This document shows positions 41,541-50,286 of a stretch of DNA of 59,598 nucleotides, in pieces (position 1 is the stretch's first letter; every line of letters starts with the position of its first letter). Under the pieces are notes generated by a model. It had not been told where the DNA came from. It saw only the letters and a list, made by a program, of their open reading frames with translations, and ran no database searches. The position numbers and the translations under genes are program-made. This DNA is from CAZQGO01 sp964593065 (GTDB lineage Bacteria; Oederibacteriota; JAAXVQ01): positions 1-59,598 of the forward strand of contig CAZQGO010000020.1 in the NCBI GenBank assembly GCA_964593065.1, written 5' to 3'.

Positions 41541-41972
41541 CTAATAGGTCGTGTACGGAATTCCCCGGGAATCCTTGCCCACGGAATTTACGAAGATTTG
41601 TCCGCTTTCGAAATTATAATACCAGCCTTGACCGAACCCTTCCGGCAGGCCCGTGCCGTAGGTGACCCCGCCCCCCGCCGGGGAAGGCGCTCCGTTCTGC
41701 GGATGCAGCTGATCCACGGAGGGGATGTCCGGCAGATAGCGGCCGAAGGGGCCCGAAGTCGTCAGTTCCCGGGGAAAAACGCCGTTGTGATCCTGGTAGT
41801 ACATCAAGATCGCCTGGCGCAGTTCATTCAGCCGGCCGATGGTCGTGCCTTCGCGGGTTTTTTCCGTCAATTGGGAAAAACGGTATGCCGCGACGACAAA
41901 CAAAACCAGCAGGATCGAAGCCGGAATTAGCGTTCGCCGGACGAACAGCGCCCACCGTTCTTTGGAGTCCAT
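41541..41972 (-). CDS. Pseudopilin-like membrane-anchored protein lacking a prepilin motif
   Basis: The 143-residue protein has one N-terminal membrane helix (about 13-31) followed by a GspG-like soluble domain: RLNELRQAILMYYQDHNGVF, LPDIP and a C-terminal WYYNFESGQIFVNS. There is no GFTLIE-type prepilin peptidase site, so it is probably an uncleaved relative of major pseudopilins. I use ATG 41972 with GGGAGG 7 nt upstream rather than the TTG two codons before. It lies 17 nt after the IMPase gene. Confidence 0.72.
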   Translation of the reverse strand: MDSKERWALFVRRTLIPASILLVLFVVAAYRFSQLTEKTREGTTIGRLNELRQAILMYYQDHNGVFPRELTTSGPFGRYLPDIPSVDQLHPQNGAPSPAGGGVTYGTGLPEGFGQGWYYNFESGQIFVNSVGKDSRGIPYTTY

Positions 41973-41989
41973 CCGCAACCCTCCCTTGA

Positions 41990-42844
41990 TTAGTACCGGC
42001 TCCCCACCCTTCGGCGCCGGCGCCGGCGTGCCGAGGTTTCAGCCAGCACGTTGACCACGGCGGCGTGCAGGTGCCGATTGCTGGCGACAAAATCCCCTTG
42101 ATACAAATCGAAACGACGCCCGTGGAAATCCGTGACTCTCCCCCCGGCTTCCTGCACCAGGAGTGACCCGGCGGCGACATCCCAGGGTTTCAGCTTCAGC
42201 TCCCAAAAACCGTCGAAGCGGCCGCAGGCCACGTCGCACAGATCGAGGGCGGCGGAACCCGCCCGGCGCACCGCCTGGCTGCGTACCGCCAGGGACTTGA
42301 AAAAATCGAAATTATTCTCCCGGCTGGTGCGCACGTCATACGGAAACCCGGTGGCCAGCAGGGCCCGATCCAGCCGGCGCGTGGAAGACACGTGCACCCG
42401 TCGTCCATTGCGCCAAGCGCCCTTCCCGCGCACGGCCAGAAAAAACTCGTCCAGCATCGGGTTATACACCGCGCCGATGCGGATGTGCCGGTCGACCTCG
42501 ATGCCCGCCGAGATGGCGAAATGCGGCAGGCCGTGGGCATAATTCGTGGTTCCGTCGAGAGGATCCAGAATCCAGCGGATCCGATTGCCCGCTCGGGGAG
42601 ATTGCCAGGGATTGCGGCCCGCCCCTTCTTCCCTTTCCTCGGACACCACTTCGTGTTCCGGAAACCAGCGGCGGACACCGGTCACAAACAGGGACTCGAC
42701 CGCCCGGTCCATCTCCGTGACCAAATCAATATCGCCCTTATATTGGATGCGATGCGTCTGCGCCAGGCGGGTGCGCAACATGCGGCCGCCCTTGAAAATC
42801 AGCGCCCGCAAAACTTCCGGAATTTTTTCTTCCAGGACGCGCAT
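41990..42844 (-). CDS. Inositol monophosphatase family protein (SuhB-like)
   Basis: This Mg-dependent sugar or inositol phosphatase has 284 residues. The metal-site motif WILDPLDGTTNYAHG and the second motif KPWDVAAGSLLVQEAGG are intact, and EE in VVSEERE supplies the first metal ligand. The closest role would be SuhB-like (myo-inositol-1-phosphatase). The real substrate could be another sugar phosphate, including one used for envelope glycans. It ends in an arginine-rich tail. It heads an operon with the pilin-like and HAMP genes behind a good promoter. Confidence 0.88.
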   Translation of the reverse strand: MRVLEEKIPEVLRALIFKGGRMLRTRLAQTHRIQYKGDIDLVTEMDRAVESLFVTGVRRWFPEHEVVSEEREEGAGRNPWQSPRAGNRIRWILDPLDGTTNYAHGLPHFAISAGIEVDRHIRIGAVYNPMLDEFFLAVRGKGAWRNGRRVHVSSTRRLDRALLATGFPYDVRTSRENNFDFFKSLAVRSQAVRRAGSAALDLCDVACGRFDGFWELKLKPWDVAAGSLLVQEAGGRVTDFHGRRFDLYQGDFVASNRHLHAAVVNVLAETSARRRRRRRVGSRY

Positions 42845-42956
42845 ACGCCGCCCGCATGCTGAAATTTTCCGCCCCGCGTTTCCCCTCGGCGTTCACTCCG
42901 GGGCCGCGTCTCCCGCCGTCTGCTTTGCGCACATTTTCGGCTTTAAAATTGAGATT

Positions 42957-42986
42957 ATTCTAGCATTGATTGCGTGGATACGTCAA
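42957..42986 (-). promoter_or_regulatory. Promoter of the IMPase-pilin-HAMP operon
   Basis: TTGACG (42981-42986) and TAGAAT (42957-42962) on the minus strand are separated by 18 nt, with a TGN extended -10. The -10 overlaps the stop codon of the upstream gene. The leader is about 110 nt. Confidence 0.65.
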
Positions 42987-43886
42987 CGAAAAGCGCCGGA
43001 CGGTTCCGCGGGCCCTGCGCAGGGCGGCCGGGAAGGACTTCCCGACGAACCAGGTCCCGTGGTCGGCGACCGTGACGGCACGGGCCGCGCCCGCGCGCAG
43101 GGCGCGGGCCATGGCCCGGCCCAAGGCGGCGGAGCCGTAAGGCGGCGAAACGATGCAGGGCAGGCGCTCTTTCCCCAGGCGCAACGCCTCGCCGGGCCGT
43201 GCGGCCGCGCGCAACCCGGCGTGGTGAAAATGCAGGATGCAGAAGGACTCGGCTCCCAGCCAGGGCCGCAAAGCCGCATGCAGAGTCCAGTGCGATGCGA
43301 GTTCCGAAGAGGGGGGAAAATGCGGATCGCCGAAATACACGAAATCCCGGCCGGCCTTCGCCGCCAGCGGCGTGTGGGCGTACAGGCCGACGCGGGACTT
43401 GTCCGTGTCCGTGGCCGTAATGGTCAGGAAGCGTCCCCGGCACGCGCTCAAAACAATGTGCGAAGAGGAAATGGCCATGCCCTCCCGCAGAACCGCGGCC
43501 GCGGTCTCCTGCATGTCGCCCATCTGTCGGAACAGCCAGCGTGCTTGGCCGGACGCCAGGCCGGCGGGCCAGGTCCCTCCATACCGCACCCTGGCGTCGG
43601 GATGGGGGGCACGAACCTCCCGGCCAAAGGGTTGGAGCAGCCCGGCCCGGCGGAAGAGGGCCTGGGCCCGGGTGCGGAGCAGCGATTCAGCGCCGGCGAA
43701 CAGTTCCCGCACGCTGAGCACTTCCAGGCCGGGATGCCGCCGGCGCAGGCGGCGGAGATTCACCAAGGCCTGTTGGGCGAAGGCGTCGCCCAGCGGCGCG
43801 AGCAGGACCGCCAACCGCCGCCGGGAAACGGGCCGGCTCAAGTGGCGTCCAAAAAAGACCGTGACGTCCCGGGACGCGGCGCTCAT
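42960..43886 (-). CDS. Class II aldolase/adducin-like protein with extra N-terminal domain
   Basis: The 308-residue protein has an unrecognised N-terminal part (about 1-130) and a C-terminal region that reads like the class II aldolase/adducin fold. It shows SRGRFLTIT-like strand (CRGRFLTITATDTDKSRVGL), then SSE with E195, an H-x-H pair (H219-F-H221, CILHFHHAGL) and a third histidine H276 in ADHGTWFVGKSF. These match the zinc ligands and catalytic glutamate of fuculose-phosphate-type aldolases. The match is by eye. The start overlaps the FN3/barrel gene by 4 nt (ATGA). The substrate is unknown, and the distance from standard aldolases makes a non-aldolase role possible. Confidence 0.55.
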   Translation of the reverse strand: MSAASRDVTVFFGRHLSRPVSRRRLAVLLAPLGDAFAQQALVNLRRLRRRHPGLEVLSVRELFAGAESLLRTRAQALFRRAGLLQPFGREVRAPHPDARVRYGGTWPAGLASGQARWLFRQMGDMQETAAAVLREGMAISSSHIVLSACRGRFLTITATDTDKSRVGLYAHTPLAAKAGRDFVYFGDPHFPPSSELASHWTLHAALRPWLGAESFCILHFHHAGLRAAARPGEALRLGKERLPCIVSPPYGSAALGRAMARALRAGAARAVTVADHGTWFVGKSFPAALRRARGTVRRFSLTYPRNQC

Positions 43887-45493
43887 CGGTCCTCGCCGGG
43901 AAAAACCGTGAACCGCAGGTTGAAGTACCCGAGCAAGGCCCAGCCTTGATCCCAGTGCAGATAGGCGATATCGAAATTAAACAGGCGGTCCACGTGGGCG
44001 TTGACGAGCACGGGATGCTGGCGGGACTGCAGGTTTTGGTCGAGAGGATAAAGAATTTCCAGGGCGGCGTTCATGCGCCGCGCAATCGGGAAATCCATCC
44101 CGGCGAAAAACAAGTTCCGCGCGTTTTCCGGTTCCAGGAACTTGGAAAGGTAATGGACCACCTGCCCGGCGGTTCCGAGCTGGTAGCCGCCGTGCACGCC
44201 CCAGTCTCCGAAACTGTGGCTGAGGCTGGCATAACCGCCCCACAGGGTCTGAAAGGAGGACTTCTCCGAAAAGGTGAAGGAGCCGCCCGACGTGCTTTGC
44301 TGGCCGGCGAACAGGAGGATGGAGCCCTTTCCGCCCACGGCGGCGCTGACGGGCAGACGCGGTTCGGTCAGCAGCGTGTATTTGGCGTCGGCCGTGAGAA
44401 TCCACGCGCTGATGGGATCGAGATACAGGGCCTGGGAGGAAAGGGATTTGTCCTGTTCCCCGTAGAGCGTTCCGATGAAATAGGTGAACTGCAAGTCGGC
44501 GTTCAAGCCTCCGTCCCGGCGTCCCAGTCCGCGGTAGGCGGTGGACATGAGGACTAAGCCGTTGCGGCTGCGCGACCGGGACCGGCCCAAAACGCCGCCG
44601 CAGGCTTCGCCGGTCACGCCCTTGGCGTCGACGGCCGCGACACGATATTCATATTCGGTGTCGTACTTGCCGGTGTCGTCGTAATACGAAGTCTTGGCCA
44701 CCAGCGGGCCGGGAAGGAGACGGGAGGGGGCCTTCGGGCCGGGTGCCCGGTACACCAGGTATCCGGCGATTGCATAGGAAGTCTGCACCGGAGGTTTCCA
44801 GGTCAAATAGGCCCGTTCCTCCTCGGTGGAAACGCTGAGTTCGTTGGGTACGCCGGGCGGGCGCGGCGGCAACGGCCGCTGTTCCAGCCGTGCAGACCGG
44901 GCCAGCGTATTGCCCGCAGCAGTGACTGCCACAACCTGGTAGGCATAGTCCGTGCCGGCGGTGACGCTGACATCCTGATACGATGTATACAGCGTAGGTT
45001 TTCCCAGCAGCGGCTCCAGGTCCTGTCCCGCATGCGCCCGCAGGATTTGGTAGCCGGCGAAGTCATGCCAGGTGGTGACGGTGTTCGACCAGGAAACCAC
45101 GATGAGGTCCGTGGCGGCGTTCAATGTGAGCCCCAGGATGTCCACCTGCACCGCCGGTGCGGAAGTGGCGGAAGCCGTGGGACTGACGCCGGCGGCCGCC
45201 ACCGGGGTGGAGCCGAGCGGATTCCAGGCTGCGGGTGTATTGCCCGCCGGTTCCTGGAGGATGCCGACTGCCGGCGGAGGTTCCGGCGTCTGCTGGCCGG
45301 CGGGTTGGGGTACAGCCGGTCCCTGCGGGGTGGCCGTGGGGGTCGGGGAAAAAGTCGCGGCCGGGGTGGGCGTGGCGCTCTGTCTCTTCGCCGCCAGAGC
45401 CTGCAGCGCCTTTTCCATGGGAGTCAGCGCCTTGGCGCTGGCCGTGGCGGCGCAAACCAGCAACAGGCACAGGCAGCCGAAGCGCCTAATCAC
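43883..45493 (-). CDS. Outer-membrane protein: proline-rich segment, two FN3 domains and C-terminal beta-barrel
   Basis: The 536-residue protein has a signal peptide (1-20), a Pro/Thr/Ala-rich stretch (about 38-115), two FN3 domains (about 118-210 and 212-308) and a beta-rich C-terminal half (about 320-536). The C-terminal half has alternating strands and ends in an aromatic-containing strand (GYFNLRFTVF), as in outer-membrane barrels. The start is GTG 45493 with GGGGAGG upstream, overlapping trpG by 8 nt. The stop overlaps the aldolase-like gene. Its place in a histidine/tryptophan operon is odd. Function unknown. Confidence 0.72.
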   Translation of the reverse strand: MIRRFGCLCLLLVCAATASAKALTPMEKALQALAAKRQSATPTPAATFSPTPTATPQGPAVPQPAGQQTPEPPPAVGILQEPAGNTPAAWNPLGSTPVAAAGVSPTASATSAPAVQVDILGLTLNAATDLIVVSWSNTVTTWHDFAGYQILRAHAGQDLEPLLGKPTLYTSYQDVSVTAGTDYAYQVVAVTAAGNTLARSARLEQRPLPPRPPGVPNELSVSTEEERAYLTWKPPVQTSYAIAGYLVYRAPGPKAPSRLLPGPLVAKTSYYDDTGKYDTEYEYRVAAVDAKGVTGEACGGVLGRSRSRSRNGLVLMSTAYRGLGRRDGGLNADLQFTYFIGTLYGEQDKSLSSQALYLDPISAWILTADAKYTLLTEPRLPVSAAVGGKGSILLFAGQQSTSGGSFTFSEKSSFQTLWGGYASLSHSFGDWGVHGGYQLGTAGQVVHYLSKFLEPENARNLFFAGMDFPIARRMNAALEILYPLDQNLQSRQHPVLVNAHVDRLFNFDIAYLHWDQGWALLGYFNLRFTVFPGEDR

Positions 45494-46088
45494 GCCGCCT
45501 CCCCTTCCGGTCCCGCAGGGCGCGGCGGGGCTGCAGGAAATTCGCCAGCAGTCGTTTGCCCTCCGCGGTCAGGATGGATTCCGGATGGAATTGCACGCCT
45601 TCCGCGGGATACTGGCGGTGGCGCAAGCCCATGATTTCACCCTCGCGCGTGCGGGCGCTGATGCGCAGAACCGGCGGCAAGCCGCGGCGCGCGACCAGCA
45701 GGGAGTGGTAGCGCGTGGCCGTGAAGGGATTGGGCAGGCCGCGGAAGACGCCCTGTCCGTCATGGTAAATCGGCGAGGTTTTTCCGTGCATCAGGCGTTG
45801 GGCCCGGACGATCTTCCCTCCAAAAGCCGCGCCCAAGGCCTGATGCCCCAGGCAGACGCCCAGAATGGGCAGGCGCGGGGCGAAGGTCCGGATCGCCGCC
45901 ACGGAAATTCCGGCCTCCTGGGGCGTGCAGGGACCGGGCGAGATGATGAGTTTTCCCGGCCGGAGACGCGCAATGCCGGGCAAATCGATGTCATCGTTGC
46001 GCTTGACGACCACCGTTTCGCCCAGCTCGCCCAGGTACTGGACGAGATTGTAGGTGAAGGAATCGTAATTATCGATGACCAAGATCAT
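45486..46088 (-). CDS. trpG: Anthranilate synthase component II (glutamine amidotransferase)
   Basis: The 200-residue amidotransferase supplies ammonia from glutamine to TrpE. It begins MILVIDNYDSFTYNLVQYLG. The catalytic triad is C79 (GVCLGHQALG), H168 and E170 (QFHPES). The ATG at 46088 overlaps the trpE stop as ATGA, ensuring coupled synthesis. It may also serve aminodeoxychorismate synthase (PabA), as in several bacteria with a single copy. Confidence 0.93.
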   Translation of the reverse strand: MILVIDNYDSFTYNLVQYLGELGETVVVKRNDDIDLPGIARLRPGKLIISPGPCTPQEAGISVAAIRTFAPRLPILGVCLGHQALGAAFGGKIVRAQRLMHGKTSPIYHDGQGVFRGLPNPFTATRYHSLLVARRGLPPVLRISARTREGEIMGLRHRQYPAEGVQFHPESILTAEGKRLLANFLQPRRALRDRKGRRRD

Positions 46089-47605
46089 CGCTTGCCTTTC
46101 GCCCCCCGATCCCGCAGGTTTTTCCCGACCGCAGTCCAACCCGTGCTGGCGAGATGCATCGCCTTGACCAGGGCGTCCATTTTATTGAGCGTCTCCTGGT
46201 ATTCGCGCACCGGCTTGGAGTCGGCTACGATTCCGGCCGCGGCCTGGAGATAATAAATCCCCCGGGCGTACAGAATGGTCCGGATGGTGATGGCCGTGTC
46301 GAGATTGCCCGAATAGTCGAAATAGCCCACGGCCCCGGCGTAGGGGCCCCGGCGGAAGGTTTCCAGCTCCTCGATGATTTCCATGGCCCGGATCTTCGGG
46401 GCTCCGGTGACCGTGCCGGCGGGAAAGGCGGCGGTGAAGGCGTCGAACTGGTCGCGGCCGGAAGCGAGTTGCCCCTGGACGTGGGACACGATGTGCATGA
46501 CGTGAGAATAGCGCTCGATCACCATCAATTCCGGAACGCGGACGGACCCATAGCGGCAGACGCGGCCCAGATCATTGCGGCCGAGATCCACCAGCATGAT
46601 ATGTTCGGCACGCTCCTTGGGGTCGGCCAGCAGCCGCGCTTCCTGCTTCCGGTCTTCCTCCGGCGTAACCCCGCGGCGGATGGTTCCGGCAATCGGGCGC
46701 GTGGCCACCGCCTGGCCCTCGCGCCGGATCAGCAGCTCCGGCGAGGAGCCGATCAATTCGCATTCGGGAAAGCGCAGGTAATACATGTAGGGGGAAGGGT
46801 TGATGCTGCGCAGCGCCCGGTAGACCTCCAGCGGCGTCGCGGGCGCGGTTCCGGACAGGCGCTGTGAAATCTGGACTTGGATGACGTCACCGGCCCGGAT
46901 GTAGTCTTTGGCCCGCCGGACATTGCTTAAAAAACGCTGGCGGCTCACGTCCGGCTTGAGGCGCAGACCCGGGCGCCGCACGGGCGGCTTGGGGGCGGCC
47001 AGGGGCTGGCCTAACCGCGCCGCCAGCCGCCGGATCGCCTTCACGGCCCGGTTGTAGGCCGCGGTGGGGTCGCCGGTAACGTGGGCGTTGCTGACAATCT
47101 TGATGACATGCTGGACATGGTCGAATACCAGCAGGTTTTCCGTGAAGATCAGCAGCGCCTCCGGCAGGCCCAGATCATCGGGGTTGAGCGCGGGCAAGCG
47201 TTCGAAGTGGCGGACGAGATCATAGGCGAGGTAGCCCACCGCCCCGCCGTGAAAGCGCGGCAAACCAGGCAGCGCCACGGGTCGATACCTCTGCATGAGC
47301 CGGCGCAGGGCGGACATGGGATCGCCCGCGTGGGACAGGATCCGCGTCGCGCCGTCCACGGTATGCTCCACCACGCCGCCGCGCACGGCGACCACCTCGG
47401 TGGGATCCGCCCCCAAAAAGGAATAGCGCCCCCCCTGTTCCCCGCCTTCCACGCTCTCGAGCAAAAAGGCATAGCGCGCCTCGCGGGCGATTTTCAGGAA
47501 TGCCGAGACGGGGGTTTCCACGTCCGCCGGCATGTCCGCGAAGATGGGGATGAGATTGCCCCTGCGGCACAGGCGTTCAAACTCGGTCCGGGTTGGATGA
47601 AACAT
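46085..47605 (-). CDS. trpE: Anthranilate synthase component I
   Basis: TrpE converts chorismate to anthranilate, the first step of tryptophan synthesis. The 506-residue protein has the tryptophan feedback element LLES at 48-51, which argues for TrpE over PabB. The chorismate-binding blocks PSPYMYYLRFPECELIGSSP, TRPIAGTIRRG, DLGRNDLGRV and FPAGTVTGAPKIRAMEIIEE are also present. Other trp genes are not in the window. It lies about 80 nt after hisI, likely in the same transcript. Confidence 0.95.
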   Translation of the reverse strand: MFHPTRTEFERLCRRGNLIPIFADMPADVETPVSAFLKIAREARYAFLLESVEGGEQGGRYSFLGADPTEVVAVRGGVVEHTVDGATRILSHAGDPMSALRRLMQRYRPVALPGLPRFHGGAVGYLAYDLVRHFERLPALNPDDLGLPEALLIFTENLLVFDHVQHVIKIVSNAHVTGDPTAAYNRAVKAIRRLAARLGQPLAAPKPPVRRPGLRLKPDVSRQRFLSNVRRAKDYIRAGDVIQVQISQRLSGTAPATPLEVYRALRSINPSPYMYYLRFPECELIGSSPELLIRREGQAVATRPIAGTIRRGVTPEEDRKQEARLLADPKERAEHIMLVDLGRNDLGRVCRYGSVRVPELMVIERYSHVMHIVSHVQGQLASGRDQFDAFTAAFPAGTVTGAPKIRAMEIIEELETFRRGPYAGAVGYFDYSGNLDTAITIRTILYARGIYYLQAAAGIVADSKPVREYQETLNKMDALVKAMHLASTGWTAVGKNLRDRGAKGKR

Positions 47606-47686
47606 GTCTCACGACCTCGAACGGGGTGCGGAGCCGTCCGGCTTCCGCCCCGGCTTGAGAACTTGAAATGCCGTCATGGGGACGGC

Positions 47687-48070
47687 CTAGCGCGAATATT
47701 TTTCCTCGGGGTTGAATACCTTCTCGCCGGATTCCCGCAGGCTGCCGTTGTCGGTCAGAACGCGGAAAAAGCAGGAGCGGAAGCCGGTATGGCAGGCTCC
47801 TCCGCTCTGCTCGACCCGAAGCAGCACGGCGTCCAGGTCGCAATCGAACCGGATCTCGCGCACGGTCTGGACATGTCCCGAGGATTCCCCCTTTTTCCAT
47901 AACTTTTTCCTGGATCGGCTGTAGTAATGAACCACGCCGGTTTCCAGGGTCAGGCGCAGGGCCTCCGCGTTCATGAACGCCTGCATCAGGACCTCGCCGT
48001 TGCGGTAATCCTGGGCGATGGCCACCAGCAATCCCTGTGCATCGTACTTGACGCCTTCCGGAACTTGCAT
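47687..48070 (-). CDS. hisI: Phosphoribosyl-AMP cyclohydrolase
   Basis: This zinc enzyme opens the purine ring of PR-AMP, the third histidine step. The 127-residue product is the cyclohydrolase alone: YRNGEVLMQAFMNAEALRLT, YYSRSRKKLWKKGESSGHVQ, DCDLDAVLLRVEQSGGACHT. HisE (the pyrophosphohydrolase often fused behind it) is absent here. It follows hisF by 34 nt. Confidence 0.95.
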   Translation of the reverse strand: MQVPEGVKYDAQGLLVAIAQDYRNGEVLMQAFMNAEALRLTLETGVVHYYSRSRKKLWKKGESSGHVQTVREIRFDCDLDAVLLRVEQSGGACHTGFRSCFFRVLTDNGSLRESGEKVFNPEEKYSR

Positions 48071-48104
48071 GCGGTGCTCCTTTGTAGCCGGCGCTCGGAA
48101 TGGC

Positions 48105-48878
48105 TTACGGCCGCGGCAGGCGGACGTGCACGCCGCGCCGTGACAGGTAGCGCTTGGCTTGTGCGATGGAATACTTCCCGTAATGGAAAATGCTGGCCGC
48201 CAACACGGCGTCCGCCCGGCCCTCGGTCAGCACTGCGGCCAAATGTTCCAGCCGTCCGGCACCGCCGCTGGCGATCACCGGCACTTCCACGGCCGCGGCG
48301 ATCCGGCGGGTCAGAGGAATATCGTACCCGTCCTGCGTGCCGTCCCGGTCCATGGAGGTCAATAAGATTTCGCCGGCGCCCAAGGCCACTCCGCGCCGGG
48401 CCCAGGCCACCGCGTCAAGGCCCGTGGCCGTGCGTCCGCCATGAATGTAGACCTGCCAGCGGTCCTGCCTGCCCGGCCGCCGGCGCGCGTCGATCGCCAG
48501 CACGATGGTGCTTTTGCCGAAAAATTCCGAGGCCCGGCGGATGAGACCGGGGGATTCCACCGCGGCGGTGTTCACCGAAACCTTGTCCGCGCCGGCGCGC
48601 AACAGGCCCCGAATGTCCGCCACGCTGCGAATGCCGCCGCCCACGGTCAGGGGCATGAAGATCTGGTCGGCGCAGCGGGAAACCACGCGGATCAGGGTGC
48701 GCCGGCTTTCCACGCTGGCCGTAATGTCGAGAAACACCAGTTCATCCGCGCCGGCGCGGTCATAGACCCGGGCCTGGGCAACCGGGTCGCCCGCGTCGCG
48801 CAGGTGCACGAAGTTGACTCCCTTGACGACCCGGCCGTCCTTGACGTCCAAACAGGGGATGATGCGTTTGGCCAGCAT
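48105..48878 (-). CDS. hisF: Imidazole glycerol phosphate synthase, cyclase subunit
   Basis: The 257-residue (beta/alpha)8 barrel makes imidazole glycerol phosphate and AICAR from PRFAR with ammonia from HisH. Catalytic D11 (IIPCLDVKDGRVVKG) and D130 (IVLAIDARR) are present, as are the phosphate loops TVGGGIRS and IASGGAGRLEH. Six nt separate it from hisA. Confidence 0.97.
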   Translation of the reverse strand: MLAKRIIPCLDVKDGRVVKGVNFVHLRDAGDPVAQARVYDRAGADELVFLDITASVESRRTLIRVVSRCADQIFMPLTVGGGIRSVADIRGLLRAGADKVSVNTAAVESPGLIRRASEFFGKSTIVLAIDARRRPGRQDRWQVYIHGGRTATGLDAVAWARRGVALGAGEILLTSMDRDGTQDGYDIPLTRRIAAAVEVPVIASGGAGRLEHLAAVLTEGRADAVLAASIFHYGKYSIAQAKRYLSRRGVHVRLPRP

Positions 48879-48884
48879 GGGAGG

Positions 48885-49607
48885 TTAATTGGCCGCCGCG
48901 ATGGCCTGCTTGAGATCGAGGGCGCCGGTGTACAGGGCCTTGCCGATGACCACGCCGGATACGCCGTACTTTTCCAGATTTTTCAAGTGAACGATATCCT
49001 TCAATTTCGACACGCCGCCGGAGGCGATGACGGGCACGTCCACGGCGCAGGCCATGGACTTGATGCTTTTGAAATTCGGCCCCGACAGCATGCCGTCGCG
49101 CTTGATGTCGGTAAACACGATGTGTTTGACGCCGATTTTCTCCATCTCCCGGGCCAGTTCCAGGGCGGAAACGTCGGTGGTCTCCTTCCAGCCGCGCACG
49201 GCCACTTTGCCGTCCCGCGAGTCGATGCCGGCCACGATGCGGGAGCTGCCGAACTGCTTGATGGCCCGCGCCAGGAAATCGAGCGTCAGGGCGTTGGTGC
49301 CCAGGATCACGCGCCGGACCCCCTTGTTCAACAGTTCCTTGATGAGGGCCTGGGTTCTGACGCCCCCGCCGAATTGCACGGGCACGGTGACTTCCTTGAC
49401 GATCTGATAGACGTACTTCAGGTTTTTCGGCACGCCGGTGAGGGCGCCGTCCAAGTCCACCACGTGCAGAAACTTGGCCCCTTTCAGCTGCCACAGCTTG
49501 GCAATGGAGACCGGCTCCTTGGAATACACGGTTTCGTCCCGGATGTCTCCCCGGATTAACCGCACGCACCGCCCGCGGTGCAGATCGATTGCGGGATAAA
49601 CCAGCAT
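48885..49607 (-). CDS. hisA: ProFAR isomerase
   Basis: This (beta/alpha)8 barrel of 240 residues isomerises ProFAR to PRFAR. The catalytic aspartates are D8 (MLVYPAIDLHRGRCVRL) and D129 (IVAGIDSRDGKVAVRGW). Phosphate loops are QFGGGVRT and IASGGVSKLKD. It lies 4 nt after hisH and 6 nt before hisF. Confidence 0.97.
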   Translation of the reverse strand: MLVYPAIDLHRGRCVRLIRGDIRDETVYSKEPVSIAKLWQLKGAKFLHVVDLDGALTGVPKNLKYVYQIVKEVTVPVQFGGGVRTQALIKELLNKGVRRVILGTNALTLDFLARAIKQFGSSRIVAGIDSRDGKVAVRGWKETTDVSALELAREMEKIGVKHIVFTDIKRDGMLSGPNFKSIKSMACAVDVPVIASGGVSKLKDIVHLKNLEKYGVSGVVIGKALYTGALDLKQAIAAAN

Positions 49608-49611
49608 GGAC

Positions 49612-50226
49612 TCACCTCTTGCGAGCCAGGATTTTTGCGAGGTTGCGGTAGACGCGCAACCCCAGGTGCTGGCTCTTCTCGGGATGGAATTGAATGCCGC
49701 ACAGCAGGCCGCACCCCACGACCGCGGCGACCTCCCGGCCGTAGTCCGTGGTCGCCAGCAAGAGGTTGGACTGTGCGGGCCGGCAATAGAATGAATGCAC
49801 GAAGTACATGTACGCTCCGTCCTGGAGGCCCTCTAAAAATGGGCTGGCCCTCCGCAGGCGCAGTTCGTTCCAGCCCATGTGCGGGACCTTCAGGCCCTTG
49901 GGAAAAGGCACGACTTTGCCGGGAAGGATTCCCAGGCCGGCATGCCGGCCGAACTCCAGGGAATAATCGAACATGAGCTGCATCCCCAGGCAGATGCCAA
50001 GGAACGGTTTGCCCGAAGCCGCCGCTTCCTTGACCGCCGGGATCAGGCGGCGCCGGGTCAACTGTTGCATGGCCTGCCCGAAGGCCCCCACGCCCGGCAA
50101 AATCACGGCCCGCGCCCGGCGGATGTCACGGGCCGTGGAGACGAGGCGGGAACGCAAGCCGGCATGGTTGCAGGCCTTCTGCACGGAATGCAGGTTGCCC
50201 ATATGATAGTCCACAATGGCGATCAT
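49612..50226 (-). CDS. hisH: Imidazole glycerol phosphate synthase, glutaminase subunit
   Basis: The 204-residue class I glutaminase feeds ammonia to HisF. Its triad is C79 (LGICLGMQLMFDYS), H181 and E183 (QFHPEKS). The N-terminus MIAIVDYHMGNLHSVQKA is typical. It lies 60 nt after hisB and 4 nt before hisA. Confidence 0.97.
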   Translation of the reverse strand: MIAIVDYHMGNLHSVQKACNHAGLRSRLVSTARDIRRARAVILPGVGAFGQAMQQLTRRRLIPAVKEAAASGKPFLGICLGMQLMFDYSLEFGRHAGLGILPGKVVPFPKGLKVPHMGWNELRLRRASPFLEGLQDGAYMYFVHSFYCRPAQSNLLLATTDYGREVAAVVGCGLLCGIQFHPEKSQHLGLRVYRNLAKILARKR

Positions 50227-50286
50227 GCCGCCCGCCTCCGCCGAGTGTTCCTCCGTCCGTTTTTCCGTGCCGGCGCCACGGCCGGC

